Assembly (NCBI GenBank): GCA_015680685.1
Contig: MNCI01021002.1
Location: forward strand, 164,927 to 228,926
Reading direction: 5' to 3'
Length of the DNA: 64,000 nt
Source of the DNA: Gnetum montanum
Lineage: Eukaryota > Streptophyta > Gnetopsida > Gnetales > Gnetaceae
Shown: in pieces, positions 11,540 to 22,828 of the stretch
Layout of the letters: each line of letters opens with the position of its first letter
Position numbering within the stretch: the first letter of the stretch is position 1
Position numbers and translations under genes: made by a program
Notes under the pieces: model-generated
What the model was told of the DNA's origin: nothing
The model's database searches: none
Seen by the model: only the letters and a program-made list of their open reading frames with translations

Positions 11540-12430
11540 GCTTACTTACAAATAGCAAGACATAAACCATGCATGACTCTCTTAAATTCTAGGTTAAGAG
11601 AAAATCTCATTTTACATGACATATACGAGGCCTAGAACCTACCCTCACTAAAGAAGAGCAACAAGTAATTAGAGCTTGTAGAATAGTCCATTTTTGTTCC
11701 ACTTGGATAAGTGGAAGATGTTATCACCATCAATGGTCAATCCTATCTTACTAAATTTTTATTCATCCATGTGAAAAAGAGCAAAGGATTATTTTCCATA
11801 ATTATGGAAAGGGCATGGCTTAGCACTCTAGACACTCAACTTGGGATCAAAGACTTGTCCTTGAAAATCTCTAAGGAAGATGAAGCTAGTATCATTTAGA
11901 GCTACAGAGTTTCATCTATCACATACAATAATAATGGGTACAATTGTGTGCAAAACTTTTGGGCCATAAAAGATAACATCATCACATCATGCAATGGATG
12001 TATAGAAGACATGTGTGTATAAAAGTGCCTATATGTAGTAGCCACTCAATAAGAAGGCACTCAGTGGTTGATGACTAAAGAAGAAACAAAATCCAATATG
12101 TGCATGGAATCAACAAATAAAATCATAGGTGCTTATGTTGAATAAATTGATTAGTTAGAATAGCTAAAAAGAGAACTTTCTTATAAGAACTCACATCAAG
12201 AGGAAGATATTGAATGGGGAGAATTAGGAATACAAGACACATATGAACCAGAATCCTTAGAACTGAAAGCTCTACTAGATATGCTTAAATATGTTTTTCT
12301 AAAGAATAAAAAATAAATAATTATAAATGTGAAACTAAACAAAGAAAAAAAGAGAAAATTAATAGAAGTGTTAAATAAATGGTCAACTACATTTTCATGG
12401 TCCTATGATGGGATCCCTAGAATTGATCCA
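11540..12430 (+). pseudogene. pol: T2 protease and protease-RT spacer remnant
   Basis: The aspartic protease would cut the polyprotein. The active-site stretch is damaged at about 11573-11610: it reads LLNSRLRENLI where the family pattern is LLDSGxGVNLIS, so the catalytic Asp is Asn and Gly is Arg. IYEAWNLPS-like residues follow, then 11711-11899 (VEDVITINGQSYL ... GLFSIIMERAW), which matches the protease C-terminal half of T4 and T5. The spacer (12060-12430) has the acidic IEWGELGI motif near 12207 and VLNKWSTTFSWSY near 12368, the usual lead-in to RT in this family. Confidence 0.7.
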
Positions 12431-12783
12431 CGCATCTACCAAAATTGAATCTATATAGATCTAGTTGTCAATCCATGCTACCAACCTCAAAGAAGGTTGA
12501 ACCCAAAACTTAAGGAAGTTGTAAATAGGAGTTAGAAAAACTATTGAAAGTAGCATTCATCTATTCAATAGTAGACAGTGAATCAGTTAGCCCATTGGTC
12601 ATTGTTCCAAAGAAAGGTGGCAAGTGGAGGGTCTACACTAACTTCATATTGTTAAACATGGCAACATTCAGGGACCATTTTCCTCTACCATTTTTTGAAC
12701 AAGTCTTGAACACCATAGCAGGACACCAATATTACAACTTTCTAGATGAGTATAGTGGGTATAATCAAATTTTCATTACACCA
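12430..12783 (+). pseudogene. pol: T2 reverse transcriptase, first part
   Basis: RT fingers and early palm. SPLVIVPKKGGKWRVY is at 12590-12636 and MATFRDHFPLPF at 12658-12693. The FLDEYSGYNQI motif at 12739-12771 carries the first palm region. The frame stops at 12783, exactly where the T3 LTR begins, and continues at 19264. A stop-containing shift lies upstream near 12530. The rest is open, and the domain order matches T5. Confidence 0.85.
12779..12783 (+). repeat. Target-site duplication of T3, left copy (CACCA)
   Basis: CACCA immediately precedes the T3 5' LTR and is repeated at 19264-19268 immediately after the 3' LTR. Five bases is the usual duplication for Ty3/gypsy integrase. Confidence 0.9.
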
Positions 12784-13741
12784 TGATGAGTCATGATTTG
12801 CCTGGCCTTGGCATCAAAGCCTTGACATTGGAGCCTTATTATTAGAGCATTATATCACAACCTTGTTTTAAAGCCTTGCTATCAGTGCCTCGATGTCGGA
12901 GCCCTGATGTCAGATATGCAACATTAGGTATGTGATGTCAGGGCCAGGAAGCAATATCAAATATCTGACATTGTAGGCTATGCTTTGGCCTATAAATATG
13001 GTTCTCAGGCTCATGATTTCCATATAGTTTTTTAGTCAGAGTAATGGAGCTGTTGTAGTTTGTTTTCTCGAGAGTTAGAATATTTCTTAAATGCCCATAG
13101 TGTGATGTTTGTAATCATATGACACCTTTATTTGAGTGTGACATACTTTGACATGTTACATGACTAGCAATAAAGATCAAGATTACTTCCATCATTGCAG
13201 CATCCACTTAGATTATTATTGCTGTAATTATTTATTTACTACTTTCTTTAGTTAAATATTTCCATTTATTACTATTTATTATTCTTGTTATTAATTGAAA
13301 TGCCTATGCCTTAATCATGAGCATTTAAGTGTAGATACTTGGTAATCCAAAAGTGTATTATTTGGCATAACTAGTGACATATGCTTAGCAATCCTAAAAG
13401 GAGCCTCACAAAGTCCAAGACATGTACAGAGAATTAAGTGTAGGTGCTCATTGTGCATAAGCTAGATTAGATCTTATTTTCTATCATTCATTAGTTTAAT
13501 TAATTCATCTCTTTATCATCATTATGAGTAGCATAGAATTAGGAACAACATCATATGCCTCACTTTAGACTAAATCATATGTGACATAGCTACCACTAGT
13601 CTAAGTAGAAAGACAACAAACTACAATTAAAGCATAGAAATCTTGGTGCCACAACTAGTCCCATCCATAGAATTTGACCAGATCATGTGTGAACACTTGT
13701 GGTTCGTATGGTTGAGCTTAGGGGTAGCTCACTGCTCATCA
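12784..13741 (+). repeat. T3 5' LTR
   Basis: Starts TGATGAGTCATG, ends GCTCATCA (958 bp). U3 has repeated words GATGTCGGAGCC, TGATGTCAG, GATGTCAGGGCC and TCTGACATTG (12890-12990), then the TATA box at 12991-12998. A polyadenylation-type AATAAAG is near 13168. Late landmarks are CTTGGTAATCCA near 13340 and GTCCAAGACATGTAC near 13411. Confidence 0.9.
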
Positions 13742-13760
13742 TTGGTGCCATTACTAGGGA
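13742..13760 (+). promoter_or_regulatory. T3 primer binding site, tRNA-Asp type
   Basis: TTGGTGCCATTACTAGGGA starts right after the LTR. It differs from the tRNA-Asp complement at a few positions but keeps the TTGG and AGGGA ends. Confidence 0.75.
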
Positions 13761-13866
13761 TGGTGCTAGTTATCTAGATTAGTTATATTATACACAATCA
13801 TTGTAAAGGTATTAATGATATATCTTTCAAAAAATATTAAATCACACACACCATAAGCCAACAACA

Positions 13867-16140
13867 ATGTCTCTTCCACATGAAAATGATAATGCACTAT
13901 ATAGTGAACACATTCATTGGAGAAATAACATGATATATGATGAAGAAGATTGGAGTGATTAATCCTATGCAAGGATTTCTTATGATCATGATCACCCTAA
14001 TGACACTCAAAGACTACATTTACCTAAGGTAGACAATCTTGGAAGAGATGATGTAGGTCCTAGACTAGAAAAGGCCTCAAGACCTAAGACCTCCTCGAAA
14101 CCTAGAAACAATAAATCAAGGGACCTTGAGGAGCACCATAGAAGCCATGGCAATCATTCTAGTTCCTCATCTTCCTATTCCCCTTCAATGTTTAGTTCTG
14201 ATGAAGATGAATGTAGGTATAAAGAGAGAGCTCCATTAAATGGTTGAATAAAAAATTAGAATTGAACTCATAGAAAAAGTCAAAGGAGTCACCATGAACA
14301 TAGAAATTTTCCTTAAAATTTGTTTCATGACAATGAATTCCTATTAGTTACTAAGACCCTCATGCATATCACAAAGGTTGTTAAGATATCTTGTAGGCAT
14401 TGTAAAAAGAGTTGACTACCTATTCTTAACATGAATAATATCCCTAAATTTGCAAGAGGCTATGATTTAGATCTGCAACATCATTTACAAGCCTTCCATG
14501 ATGCCTATGCTTTGTACAATATTAAGAGTGGATGGAAAAAGCTTAAGATCTTTCCTAGGTAACTAATTGATAGAGCCAAAGTATCGTATCGATCATTGAA
14601 ACCAAATTTGATTTCGCAATGGTCTACAATGCTAGAATTTTTCAATGAGAAATACCAAACCTATGCAAGAGTGTCCAATCTGAGGAGATAGATCCAAGAG
14701 TGGAAGCAAGAACAACATGAACACTTGGACATGGCCTTAGATAGATATTATACTTTACTAAATAGATGAACAAGCAATGGTTTCTTCTAAGAAAGGCAAC
14801 TTTACCACATCATAGATGGGCTTCATAATGAAACAAGGGTGATCCTTGGGATGTATGCCCCAGGGAAATTATACAAGCTTCAAGCCCATCAAATCAAAGA
14901 GCTAATAGAGCATGTGGCAAAAGAAGGAGAGATATGAAAATGGGAGAATGGAAAGAAACATCAATGGGACCTAACTCTTTAATCAAAGGAGGTCCAAATC
15001 TATGGTAAAGAGAATGAAACTAATTCTAATAAGGGGATCCCACAATAAATCTTGTCAATACAGGAGTCTATTGATGAGTTAGAAGAAAATTTTAATAGGA
15101 TATCCAAATGGATATATGAAAATGTCACAACTCTCATTAAGATAGTCGAGGAGAGGATCATGCAAAATAATTCAAGCAATCACAATAAACAAAGGATATA
15201 GAACCAAGAAACAACTACAAACACTTTTCGGCAAAAGGAAAACATGGCTAAAGAAAGTGAGGCTATAGACTCAACCACAGACAAAGATAATGGATGCAAC
15301 CTTTGCATATATGATCATCAGAAGGACCATTGCCCAATCCTATTACATCTATGGGAGTATTGGGCAAGTTAATGAAATCTGAAGTTTGTGCAAAAGCACA
15401 TGCCTAGGAGATTTCCTCTTCCACAAGGTAATTATAGATAGTCCCACAACTGATTGTACCATCCTAGGAAGACTTATTACTAGCCTCAACATAATCATCA
15501 ACCATAGTGGAAACAACCACAATTGTAGGGGAGGCCATCACCAAATTAGCCCTATTCTTTCTACCTACCAAAACCACATAGATACTATGTTCAACATCAT
15601 GTTTCTCCAACTAGTTCTACATCCTCTACTTCTAATTGCCACTACCACTCTCTTGAGTACAATCAATTCATGACATCCCCTACAGGATCACCACCTCATG
15701 CCTCTTACCATCCATCCTACCCTCAATATTCTCATAATCCACCTCATTATATGCCACCACCAAGGATATAGGAAAATTATGCACCACAATATCAACAAAA
15801 AAATTTCACTTGTGCTACACATGTGCATAGACATGCCAACACTAGTGGGTATCAACCACAATGTAGGAAATCCCCTTTCTAGAGGAAAGGCTGTAAGCTA
15901 AAGTAGACCACACATGGACCCACCATATCATTCAAGCCAGCACAATGCCAAGCTAGTGCACCACCTTCCTTTTCATCACCACTATCCTCTAAGCCTACAT
16001 AAGGGACACCATCCATCAATACTCTACTCCCAAATCCAACCAATGAATCTACAAGCCTAAGGAGACAAATAAATCCATGCATACCATATCATGATCAAGG
16101 ATGCAATCGTGGGCCAGCCAGCCATAATGTTCACACACCT
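13867..16140 (+). pseudogene. gag: T3 gag, degenerate
   Basis: Start chosen at ATG 13867, at the same distance from the primer site as in T7. Visible parts: acidic N-terminus with HWRNNMIYDEEDW (about 13915-13957), Ser-rich low-complexity run near 14155-14195 (HSSSSSSYSPS), capsid core from LNMNNIPKFARGYDLD (about 14425) through LQAFHDAYALYN (14488) and FFNEKYQTYARVSNL (about 14640), EQHEHLDMALDRYY (about 14715) and MYAPGKLYKL (about 14850). A helical linker is near 15060-15220. The Cys/His knuckle at about 15297-15355 (CNLCIYDHQKDHCPILLHL) keeps both Cys and the His. A Thr/His/Ser-rich linker follows. About a dozen stops are spread through it, so it is not expressed as it stands. Confidence 0.8.
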
Positions 16141-16269
16141 CATACCCTGTCCATCATACATTTAACAACTAAGTGTGTGGTCAAATATTTTTTTTACCCA
16201 GCCATGACACCACCAAAAAACACCCAATTTCTAGGGCATGAATGGTTACCAATGTTTCATACATGCATG

Positions 16270-17720
16270 GATCCTAATTATCCACTTATTAATCCTTTTC
16301 ATGGTTAAATTCTTAGTCGTAGGGGTTATCCTTCATTCTAGTCTTTAGGATTCTTAATTGTTTTTCATCTTCTTGTTTTACAAAGTTTTGTTTTACACAT
16401 TCTTTATTTTACATATTCTTGTTTTCATGTTATTAAACTTTTCTAATTTTTTTGACATCATCATAAGTACATTTGCTATTTCTTGAATATTTTACACCTT
16501 TTTTATATTTTATTTTATTTTGGTGTGATTTTCTAACTTTTTGTTAATGAGTGCTAGGTACAGTGGTAATGCATTGATTGATGGTGGTATGTACTATTTT
16601 TGTTATTTGATTATTGGTGTTTGAATTTTAGCTTTGAATTTCGTTATGGATGATTAGGACATGGTTTCTTTTTCATGAAATAGGTAGTGAGTTCATGACA
16701 TTCACCCATCCACAAACTCTATGGTTTTCCTTATTTTGGAAGCGTGCAGTCTCTGTTTCATTAATAAAATCTAATAAATTTTTGACTTTGGTAGTTCCCA
16801 AAATTGGAAAGGATTCAAAGGTTTGAATAGGATGTGGCTTCAAGCAGATTCTATATTCTTTGTGCCTTTCTACTTGCCTGGGTGCATGTGTGTTTTCATG
16901 AATTTCTTACCATTCCATGTCCACCAATACAAGGAAGTTGAATAAGTCCTTTGATGGTGTGGTTCTCATAAAAAATTATGAGAATTCAAAGCACACCCCT
17001 TGGACAAAATAAATGCATGTGTCCTTCCATGGTGTGGTTCTCATATAAAAATGATGAGAATTCAAAGCACATCCCTTGGATAAAATAAATGCGTGTATCT
17101 TTGGATGGTGTGGTTCCCATTTCAAAAAAAAATGATTGTGGGAATTCAAAGCACACCCCTTAGACAAAATAAACAGGCTACAAGCACTAGTTATGGGACT
17201 CATCCCCTCTAACTAAGGGACTTCCTCACTTCCTACTTCTTCTCTAATAAGGAATGGTGGTTATTTATGGGATTACTCTTGTGTCTCAGGGGGATTTACT
17301 GGTCTTAGAATGTGGATGCAAGGTCATTGAATGGGATTGGTTTTGGTTTGGACTAAGGGTGGATTCTATCAAGTTATTTAACAAAAAAATCCACGAGGGA
17401 CTTCATGTGACCTTAATTGGAAACTCCATTCCACTTTCTCTCATCCATCTATGCTTTCCATGTCTCACTTCATTACTAGTTGCATCTTCTTGTTTGATGT
17501 CCTGGTTTGATGTGTTGGAATTTTTAGTTAGTTTCTTCCAGGGTTTTGTACTTAACCTTCCATATCCATTAATCATCCACGAAGCCTACGAACTCTTTGG
17601 TTTGAAGTTATGCAACGGCATAAAAGGCCTATGACTGCTTTGGGGAGGACCCACTTGCATATCTTTTGGTTGGGTTAGTTAAGTTATTTACCCTTAGATA
17701 CTCTTACAATCAAATCCTTT
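16270..17720 (+). other. T3 conserved non-coding block with a tandem hairpin repeat
   Basis: Same block as in T1, T4, T5 and T6: T-rich tract (16370-16520), CACCCATCCA near 16700, GGAGGACCCACTTGCATATCT near 17643. Inside it, 16940-17172 holds three tandem units of about 70-78 bp. Each unit runs GGTGTGGTTCTCAT, an A-rich loop, then ATGAGAATTC and AAAGCACACCCCTTGG. Other copies have one or two units. Confidence 0.7.
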
Positions 17721-17929
17721 CATTTACCCCATTAATGACATCCAATTGTGCACATCTTCACAACAATTTTTAGTGAACTTTCCTTTTTATTGTTGTGAAT
17801 TCTTACACCCTCTTCAAATATTTCCTTGTGTCAAACTTTTTCAACTTTAATGGATCACTTATCTATTTTACCATATTTTTCAACCTTCCCACTAACTCTC
17901 CTAAAGGAATCAATCTACCACAATCACAA

Positions 17930-18360
17930 CCTAGCCGAGTGCAACCACCGAAGAGATAAGGTACTTAACAACTATGTGTTACACATTACATACTAATTCA
18001 TGATTCTATTTTGATTGTAGTGGGCATCATGGACTAAAAGTAGGACTATCTTCACCAAGGATGATGTAGTAGCACCTTGTGATGAGGACTGTTCATGATC
18101 ATTGGATCTTCTATCTCTCTCTTCAACTGCCAAGAGGTATTGGATGTTAATTTTTTTTCAAGGTGTTTACTTCTCTTATCATGAACTTCCAATTTTGTAA
18201 AGCTTGTAACTCTGTACACTTGAGCACTTAGCGTCTATCTATTCCACCTGAGTCAATTTGTATGTCAGTCAATAATCCCATACCTATCTAATATTTTGTA
18301 AGGAACTTGTTTCTCATTTTGTTTAACTTGAGGATGAGTTTTCATTTAGTCATGGGGGTA
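17930..18360 (+). other. T3 leftover of the extra-gene region and polypurine region
   Basis: An acceptor-like end (TTGATTGTAG, ending 18020) resembles the possible intron end of T1 at 4521. After about 60 bp the sequence jumps to the part that in T1 follows the extra gene (TACACTTGAGCACTTAG near 18214). The conserved junction GAGGATGAGTTTTC and AGTCATGGGGGTA then leads to the LTR at 18361. The coding body of the extra gene is missing. Confidence 0.6.
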
Positions 18361-19263
18361 TGATGAGTCATGATTTTCCTAGCCTTGACATCTAAGCCTT
18401 GTATCATAGCCTTATTATTATTTCCCTAACATTAGAGCCTCGACATCAAATACACAATGTCAGGGCCAAGATGCGATGTTGGATATCCAACATCACAGGC
18501 TATACTCTAACCTATAAATATAGTGCTCAGCCTCATGATTTCCATATAGTTTTTTAGTTAGAGTAGAAAATCTCTTGTAGTTTGTTTTTTCTAGAGTTAG
18601 AATATTTTTTGAATGCCTATAGTGTGATGTTTGTAATCATACGACACCTTTGTTTAAGTGTGACAGACTTGGACATGTTACATGACTAGTAATAAAGATC
18701 AAGATTACTTCCATCATTGCAACATCCACTTAGATTATTATTGATTGATTGATTTATTTACTACTTTCTTTAGTTAAATATTTTCATTTATTGCTATTTA
18801 CTATTCCTGTTATTAAGCAGAATCTATACACCTTAATTAAAAGTGTTTAAGTGTAGATACTTGGTAATCCAGAAGTGTATTATTTGGCATAACTATTGAC
18901 ATATGCTTGGCAATTCCAAAAGTAGTCTCACAAACTCCAAGACATGTATGGCTGATTATGTGTAGGTGCACCTCACACATAGGCTAGTTTAGATCTTGTT
19001 TTCTATCATTTATTAGTTTAATTATTTCATCTCTTTATCATCATTAGGAGTAGCGTAGAATTAGGAAAAACATCATATGCCTCACTTTCAACTAAACCAT
19101 ACATGACATAGCTACCACTAATCCAAGTGGGAAGTCAACGAACTATGATCAAAGCATAGTGATTTAGAGGCCACAACTACTCCCATCCATGGAATTCGAT
19201 TGGATTGTGCATGAACACTTATGGTTCATGTGGTTGAGAATAGGGGTACCTTGCTACTCATCA
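18361..19263 (+). repeat. T3 3' LTR
   Basis: Starts TGATGAGTCATG, ends CTACTCATCA (903 bp). It is close to the 5' LTR but shorter in U3 (one missing segment near 18410-18430). TATA box at 18513-18520. Differences are mostly scattered substitutions, so the insertion is not recent. Confidence 0.9.
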
Positions 19264-19850
19264 CACCAAAAGATGAAGAAAATATCACATTCACTCATTC
19301 ATGGGGGACATTTGAATAAAATAAAATGCCCTTTGACTTGTGTAATGCACCTGCTATCTTTCAAAGACTTTTACTTAGCATTTTCTAGAAGCAAATTGGT
19401 AATGGGGTTGAAGTCTTTATGGATAATTTTTCCATGTGTGGGCTAGATTTCAAAGAAGTGTTGGGCCATTTGGAGTAAGTATTGAAAACATGTGTAGAAA
19501 CTAATCTAAAGCTCAATTGGTAGAAAAGCCACTTAATGGTTCAAGATCATATAGTTCTAGAACATAAAGTATTTCAAAAAGGAATAGAGGCAAATTTGGC
19601 AAAGATCAGAGTCATCCAGAACATCATTTAGAGGCCACAAATTATTAAAGATGTCAAACCATTCTATGATCATACAGGATACCATAGAAGATTCATTGAA
19701 AGTTTTTCAAAGATTGCAAAACCACTAGTGGAATTAACTAACAAAGATGCACCATTTCTATGGACAGAGAAATGTGAGAAAGCATTTGGAACCTTAAAAT
19801 AGAAGTTAATCAAGACATCAATCCTTCAAGCTCTAAATTGATCAAAGCTT
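19264..19850 (+). pseudogene. pol: T2 reverse transcriptase, second part
   Basis: Continues the RT palm after the T3 insertion, starting with CACCA, the right copy of the duplication. ITFTHSWGTFE is at about 19285, MPFDLCNAPAIFQRLLL near 19326 and VEVFMDNFSMCG near 19408. The catalytic FMDD is FMDN, so polymerase activity is lost. The thumb and connection follow: KTCVETNLKLNW near 19490, GYHRRFIESFSKIAKPLVEL near 19680 and WTEKCEKAFGTLK near 19765. A few stops are present. Confidence 0.85.
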
Positions 19851-20260
19851 TTTTGCATTATGATAGATGCTTCAAACTATGCACAAGGAGCCATAATAAC
19901 TCAATTGGATGAGCAGAAATGGCCTTATTATATACACTATGCTAATCGAAGCATCACCAAGATACAACTTAACTACACCACAATAGAGGAGCTAATGGCC
20001 ATGGTGTTTGCAATTCAAGAAATTTGACATTATGTGCTTAGGTACGCCATTTATATCCACACATATCATAGTGCCATCAAATTTCTAATGAAAAAACCAA
20101 TGGTTAGTCCTAGAGTGATGAGATGGCTAGTTATCTTACAAAAGTTTGACATTACCATGATCAATGAGAAAGGAACCAAAAATGTGGAAGCAGATCATTT
20201 ATCAATACTTAGATTGGAATCCCAAGAGAATGATGAACCATCATCAGATCAATTTCCATG
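19850..20260 (+). pseudogene. pol: T2 RNase H remnant
   Basis: IMIDASNYAQGAIITQLDEQKW (about 19858) holds the first catalytic Asp. The Glu motif is altered (TIEELMAMVFAI near 19980, one residue short). IYIHTYHSAIKFLM (about 20049) has Tyr where the family has Asp-His. VEADHLSILRLE near 20185 is the C-terminal Asp motif. It ends before integrase, and similarity to other copies fades after about 20342. Confidence 0.8.
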
Positions 20261-20342
20261 AAAAATTATTCACCAAAACTACAATGGTTATAGACTCAAT
20301 AGAGAAGTTATGGCTTCCTGGTTACATAACGTATCTCACCAA

Positions 20343-22590
20343 ATAAGAGCTAACTGTATGAGCTAAAACAAGAGCTCACAGGTCATTTACAAGTAATAAA
20401 CAAAACACATGCAGCTAGGTAAGAAAATAGAGATTGTGATCATCTTCTAAACCATGGCTAAGGCTTGCAAATCCTACAATTAAGCGACAAAATAGAAAAA
20501 ACCAAATACATGTGTCTTCTATGTGGTAACATAACGTAACATGAGCTATGTTACAGAAATATTCAGGAACATCATATGTCAATCGAGCAACACTAGAAGC
20601 TCAAGAATACATTCATGCCACAAGTGTCAAAGAAACTCTAGGGCAGGTGGTAGGAATATGTTTAGATTCAAAAGCTTTGTGCAAATAACCATGGATAGAC
20701 ACAATGCTGCCTCTAACTCCAGCAAACCCTTCAGCACATGATAGCACATCTGTGCATACAACCAACTTCAAAGCATCTATAGGGCACAACTCTTCATTTT
20801 CGAATGTACCACCTAAACCTTTGCTGCCAAATCCTATTGTTACCTTCTTTGTTTAAAATTTCAACCATAAAACCCTTGTCCTAGTAACTGTACGTTACAG
20901 GCTTGTACTAACCATGACCAATTTTCAAGAAGAAGGTTTCATTAATCTATGCCCTAAGCTATAGTGTGAACAAAAAAATTATATGACATAAGGTTACAAT
21001 GTGAGTTTGAACAATAATTTATACATATAGCATATATAAAGGAAACAGAAAAAGTTATCATTAAAAAGAAAAGGAGATCACTGGATAGGACACTTGCCAA
21101 CTATGGCTTAAATTTCTCATAACTTCCTATAGAAGTTACTTTTCATGATGGTTATGAGTTAATATCCTAGATATTTGTAATTCATCTTAATCTTCCATGA
21201 TGATTGTAACTACCATGAAGCCACTATAAAAAATGCTTCAACGGAGGATTTTGGAAGAAAAAATTTATAAAAGACATATCAAAGATTTTTTGTAAAGCAT
21301 GGCTTGCTAAAGACATCTATTCATCTGCTTTGTTTTAATCTTGTGAGTTCTTTTCTTCCCATTTTGTCTTAGTTGCTTAGCTAATGTTTTAGATAGTATC
21401 ATTCTTGGCATTTAATTTTAGGATTTTCTAGATTGCTCTTATGCTCTATTTTCATGCAATTTAAGACTTCTATTTGGTTGCCATATAAGATCTTATGTTG
21501 TCTTTAAAAAGCATTTTGAGAAATTTAATAGTAATTTCTTTATAAAATTTCCTATTTGAGGTTAGAGGTTCTAGAAAAATCTTTGATACTTTGAGCTAAC
21601 TCAAAATAGCTTCATTTTTAAAAATTTTATTACCTTAATATTTCAATCCTGAAATTGTCAAATTTTTTCTAATAGCTTTATTGTTTACAATTCTTGACAA
21701 CTATTAACTAGACAAATAAAATCTTGTACTTTGTTATTTACAAAGAATTTTCATAGTTTAATAAGATTTTCTTTTACAAAATTGCTTGTTGAGCTCAGAG
21801 AGTTTGGACAATTTGTAACTTAGATTATATTGGAATAGCGTTATTGCAAAGTATTTTCTCATGTTCAATTTATCTCACTTAAATGTTTAAGATTTCATAA
21901 AAATCTGCTTTCTTCTCTTTTCTCTTTCTAAAATCTATTGAATCTCGTTCTATTTCTAGTTTTCTTATGGAACTTTCTCTCTGGGGGAAATTACTAGTAG
22001 ATTATGTAGAATTGTGCTTAAGCATTTTTGGGAAATTTTATTTGTTTTAAGCAATATATTATAGGGGCTATATAGACCAAGTGACTTGATAAAATAGGAA
22101 TCTTTAATGATTTGTAGTACTCAAGAAGGTTAGCTGAATTTTTGTTACATTAGCTATTAACAGGTTCATACACAAACACAACCATTTTAATAATCACAAC
22201 AACAACTACACATTTATGATTAGTTTTCTCTATTACCACTGAGTTTATTTGGAGGTATTTGGGCCTTGATGTTTCTAGAGACCAACAAGCACCTAAACTC
22301 AAGTTTGAAGAAACACCTTCATTTCCCATGATTTTAGTCACAAGACCTAGGGAAAATGTTGGTGGTCCCAAATGGTTGCCAACACAGTGTTGATGCATTA
22401 ACGAAGCTAGAAATATGTCAACATTGATGTATTAATGTGACTAGCTCACATATCATTCATTAGATAATAAATTCAAAAATAATAAAACTATAACCAAAAC
22501 TAAAATTTTTTACTTATGTTCACTAAAACCCCTTAGATTAATCAAACCAACTTTAGAATTCCTTTTTACAGAATTTTTATTTTTATTTTA
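20343..22590. other. Unassigned stretch right of T2
   Basis: No family T sequence and no clear element ends. It contains the open minus-strand fragment annotated separately (20613-20852). A TATA-like CTATAAAAAATG lies near 21223, followed by T-rich DNA, which could be part of an unrelated LTR but has no partner in the window. From about 21400 to 22100 it is AT-rich with no conserved frame. Confidence 0.4.
20613..20852 (-). pseudogene. Unidentified exon-like fragment, 79 codons
   Basis: On the minus strand one frame is open for 79 codons and ends in a stop at 20613-20615. It can be followed upstream to about 20879 through one stop. The composition is protein-like and unlike the surrounding AT-rich DNA: GFGSKGLGGTFENEE near the start, then LVVCTDVLSCAEGFAGVRG, SIHGYLHKAFES and CPRVSLTLVA. 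There is no ATG, so it is an exon or gene fragment. A splice-acceptor-like TTACTAG precedes it near 20882. I do not recognise the family. It is not part of the retroelement domains seen elsewhere here. It may be a relic of a host gene captured or disrupted by repeats. Confidence 0.35.
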
Positions 22591-22600
22591 ATATATAACT

Positions 22601-22680
22601 CAATGCTACCTAATGAAATTGAACTTATGACCTTAGGTTACCAAGCCAAAGATCCTTAACACTAAGCTAACACCTTACTA
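22601..22680 (-). repeat. tRNA-like repeat, copy 1 (possible SINE head or tRNA pseudogene)
   Basis: On the minus strand it reads AAGGTGTTAGCTTAGTG ... AAGTTCAATTTC ... AGGTAGCA. The first block resembles a pol III A box and the second a B box (consensus GGTTCRANNCC). Copy 2 lies 480 bp to the right in the same orientation. It is too diverged for a working tRNA. Confidence 0.4.
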
Positions 22681-22828
22681 AATGTAAGAAACCCAACAAG
22701 ATAGACATTGCATGATTGAACTATAACTAATGAGGCTAAGTGTTCATATGATGCTAAATTGTGGAAAATAAATATGTATTTTATATTTATAATTCATATG
22801 AACTATATAATAATAAAATAATAATAAT

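Larger units (their letters stand above)
12784..19263 (+). mobile_element. T3: gag-only, non-autonomous Athila/Tat-like element
   Basis: T3 is complete from LTR to LTR (6480 bp) with a perfect 5-bp duplication. It has a 5' LTR, primer site, gag, linker, conserved non-coding block, intron-acceptor remnant, polypurine region and 3' LTR. Protease, RT, RNase H, integrase, the internal TATA segment and nearly all of the extra gene are absent. The junction replacing pol lies at about 16190-16270. Because it sits cleanly inside T2 with a duplication, pol was either lost before transposition, or afterwards by internal deletion. The first case would make it a trans-mobilised gag-carrying derivative, similar in concept to TR-GAG elements. 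Confidence 0.85.
8461..20342 (+). mobile_element. T2: Athila/Tat-like element interrupted by T3
   Basis: T2 keeps the 3' third of its 5' LTR, a primer site, a decayed gag, a protease remnant and RT up to 12783. T3 then intervenes (12784-19263, with CACCA on both sides), and RT and RNase H resume at 19264. The codons run directly across the insertion: the RT palm stops at an Ile-Thr-Pro position and resumes at the next residue (Lys-Asp-Glu). Similarity ends at about 20342, before integrase. The 3' LTR is not in the window, so the right end was deleted or replaced. Confidence 0.8.

Noticed and set aside
17254-17634. Open frame of 126 codons in T3
   Set aside because: It lies in the conserved non-coding block; corresponding frames in T1, T4, T5 and T6 contain stops or shifts.
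22150-22398. Minus-strand frame of 82 codons
   Set aside because: No motif, no homologous copy in the window and no supporting context.
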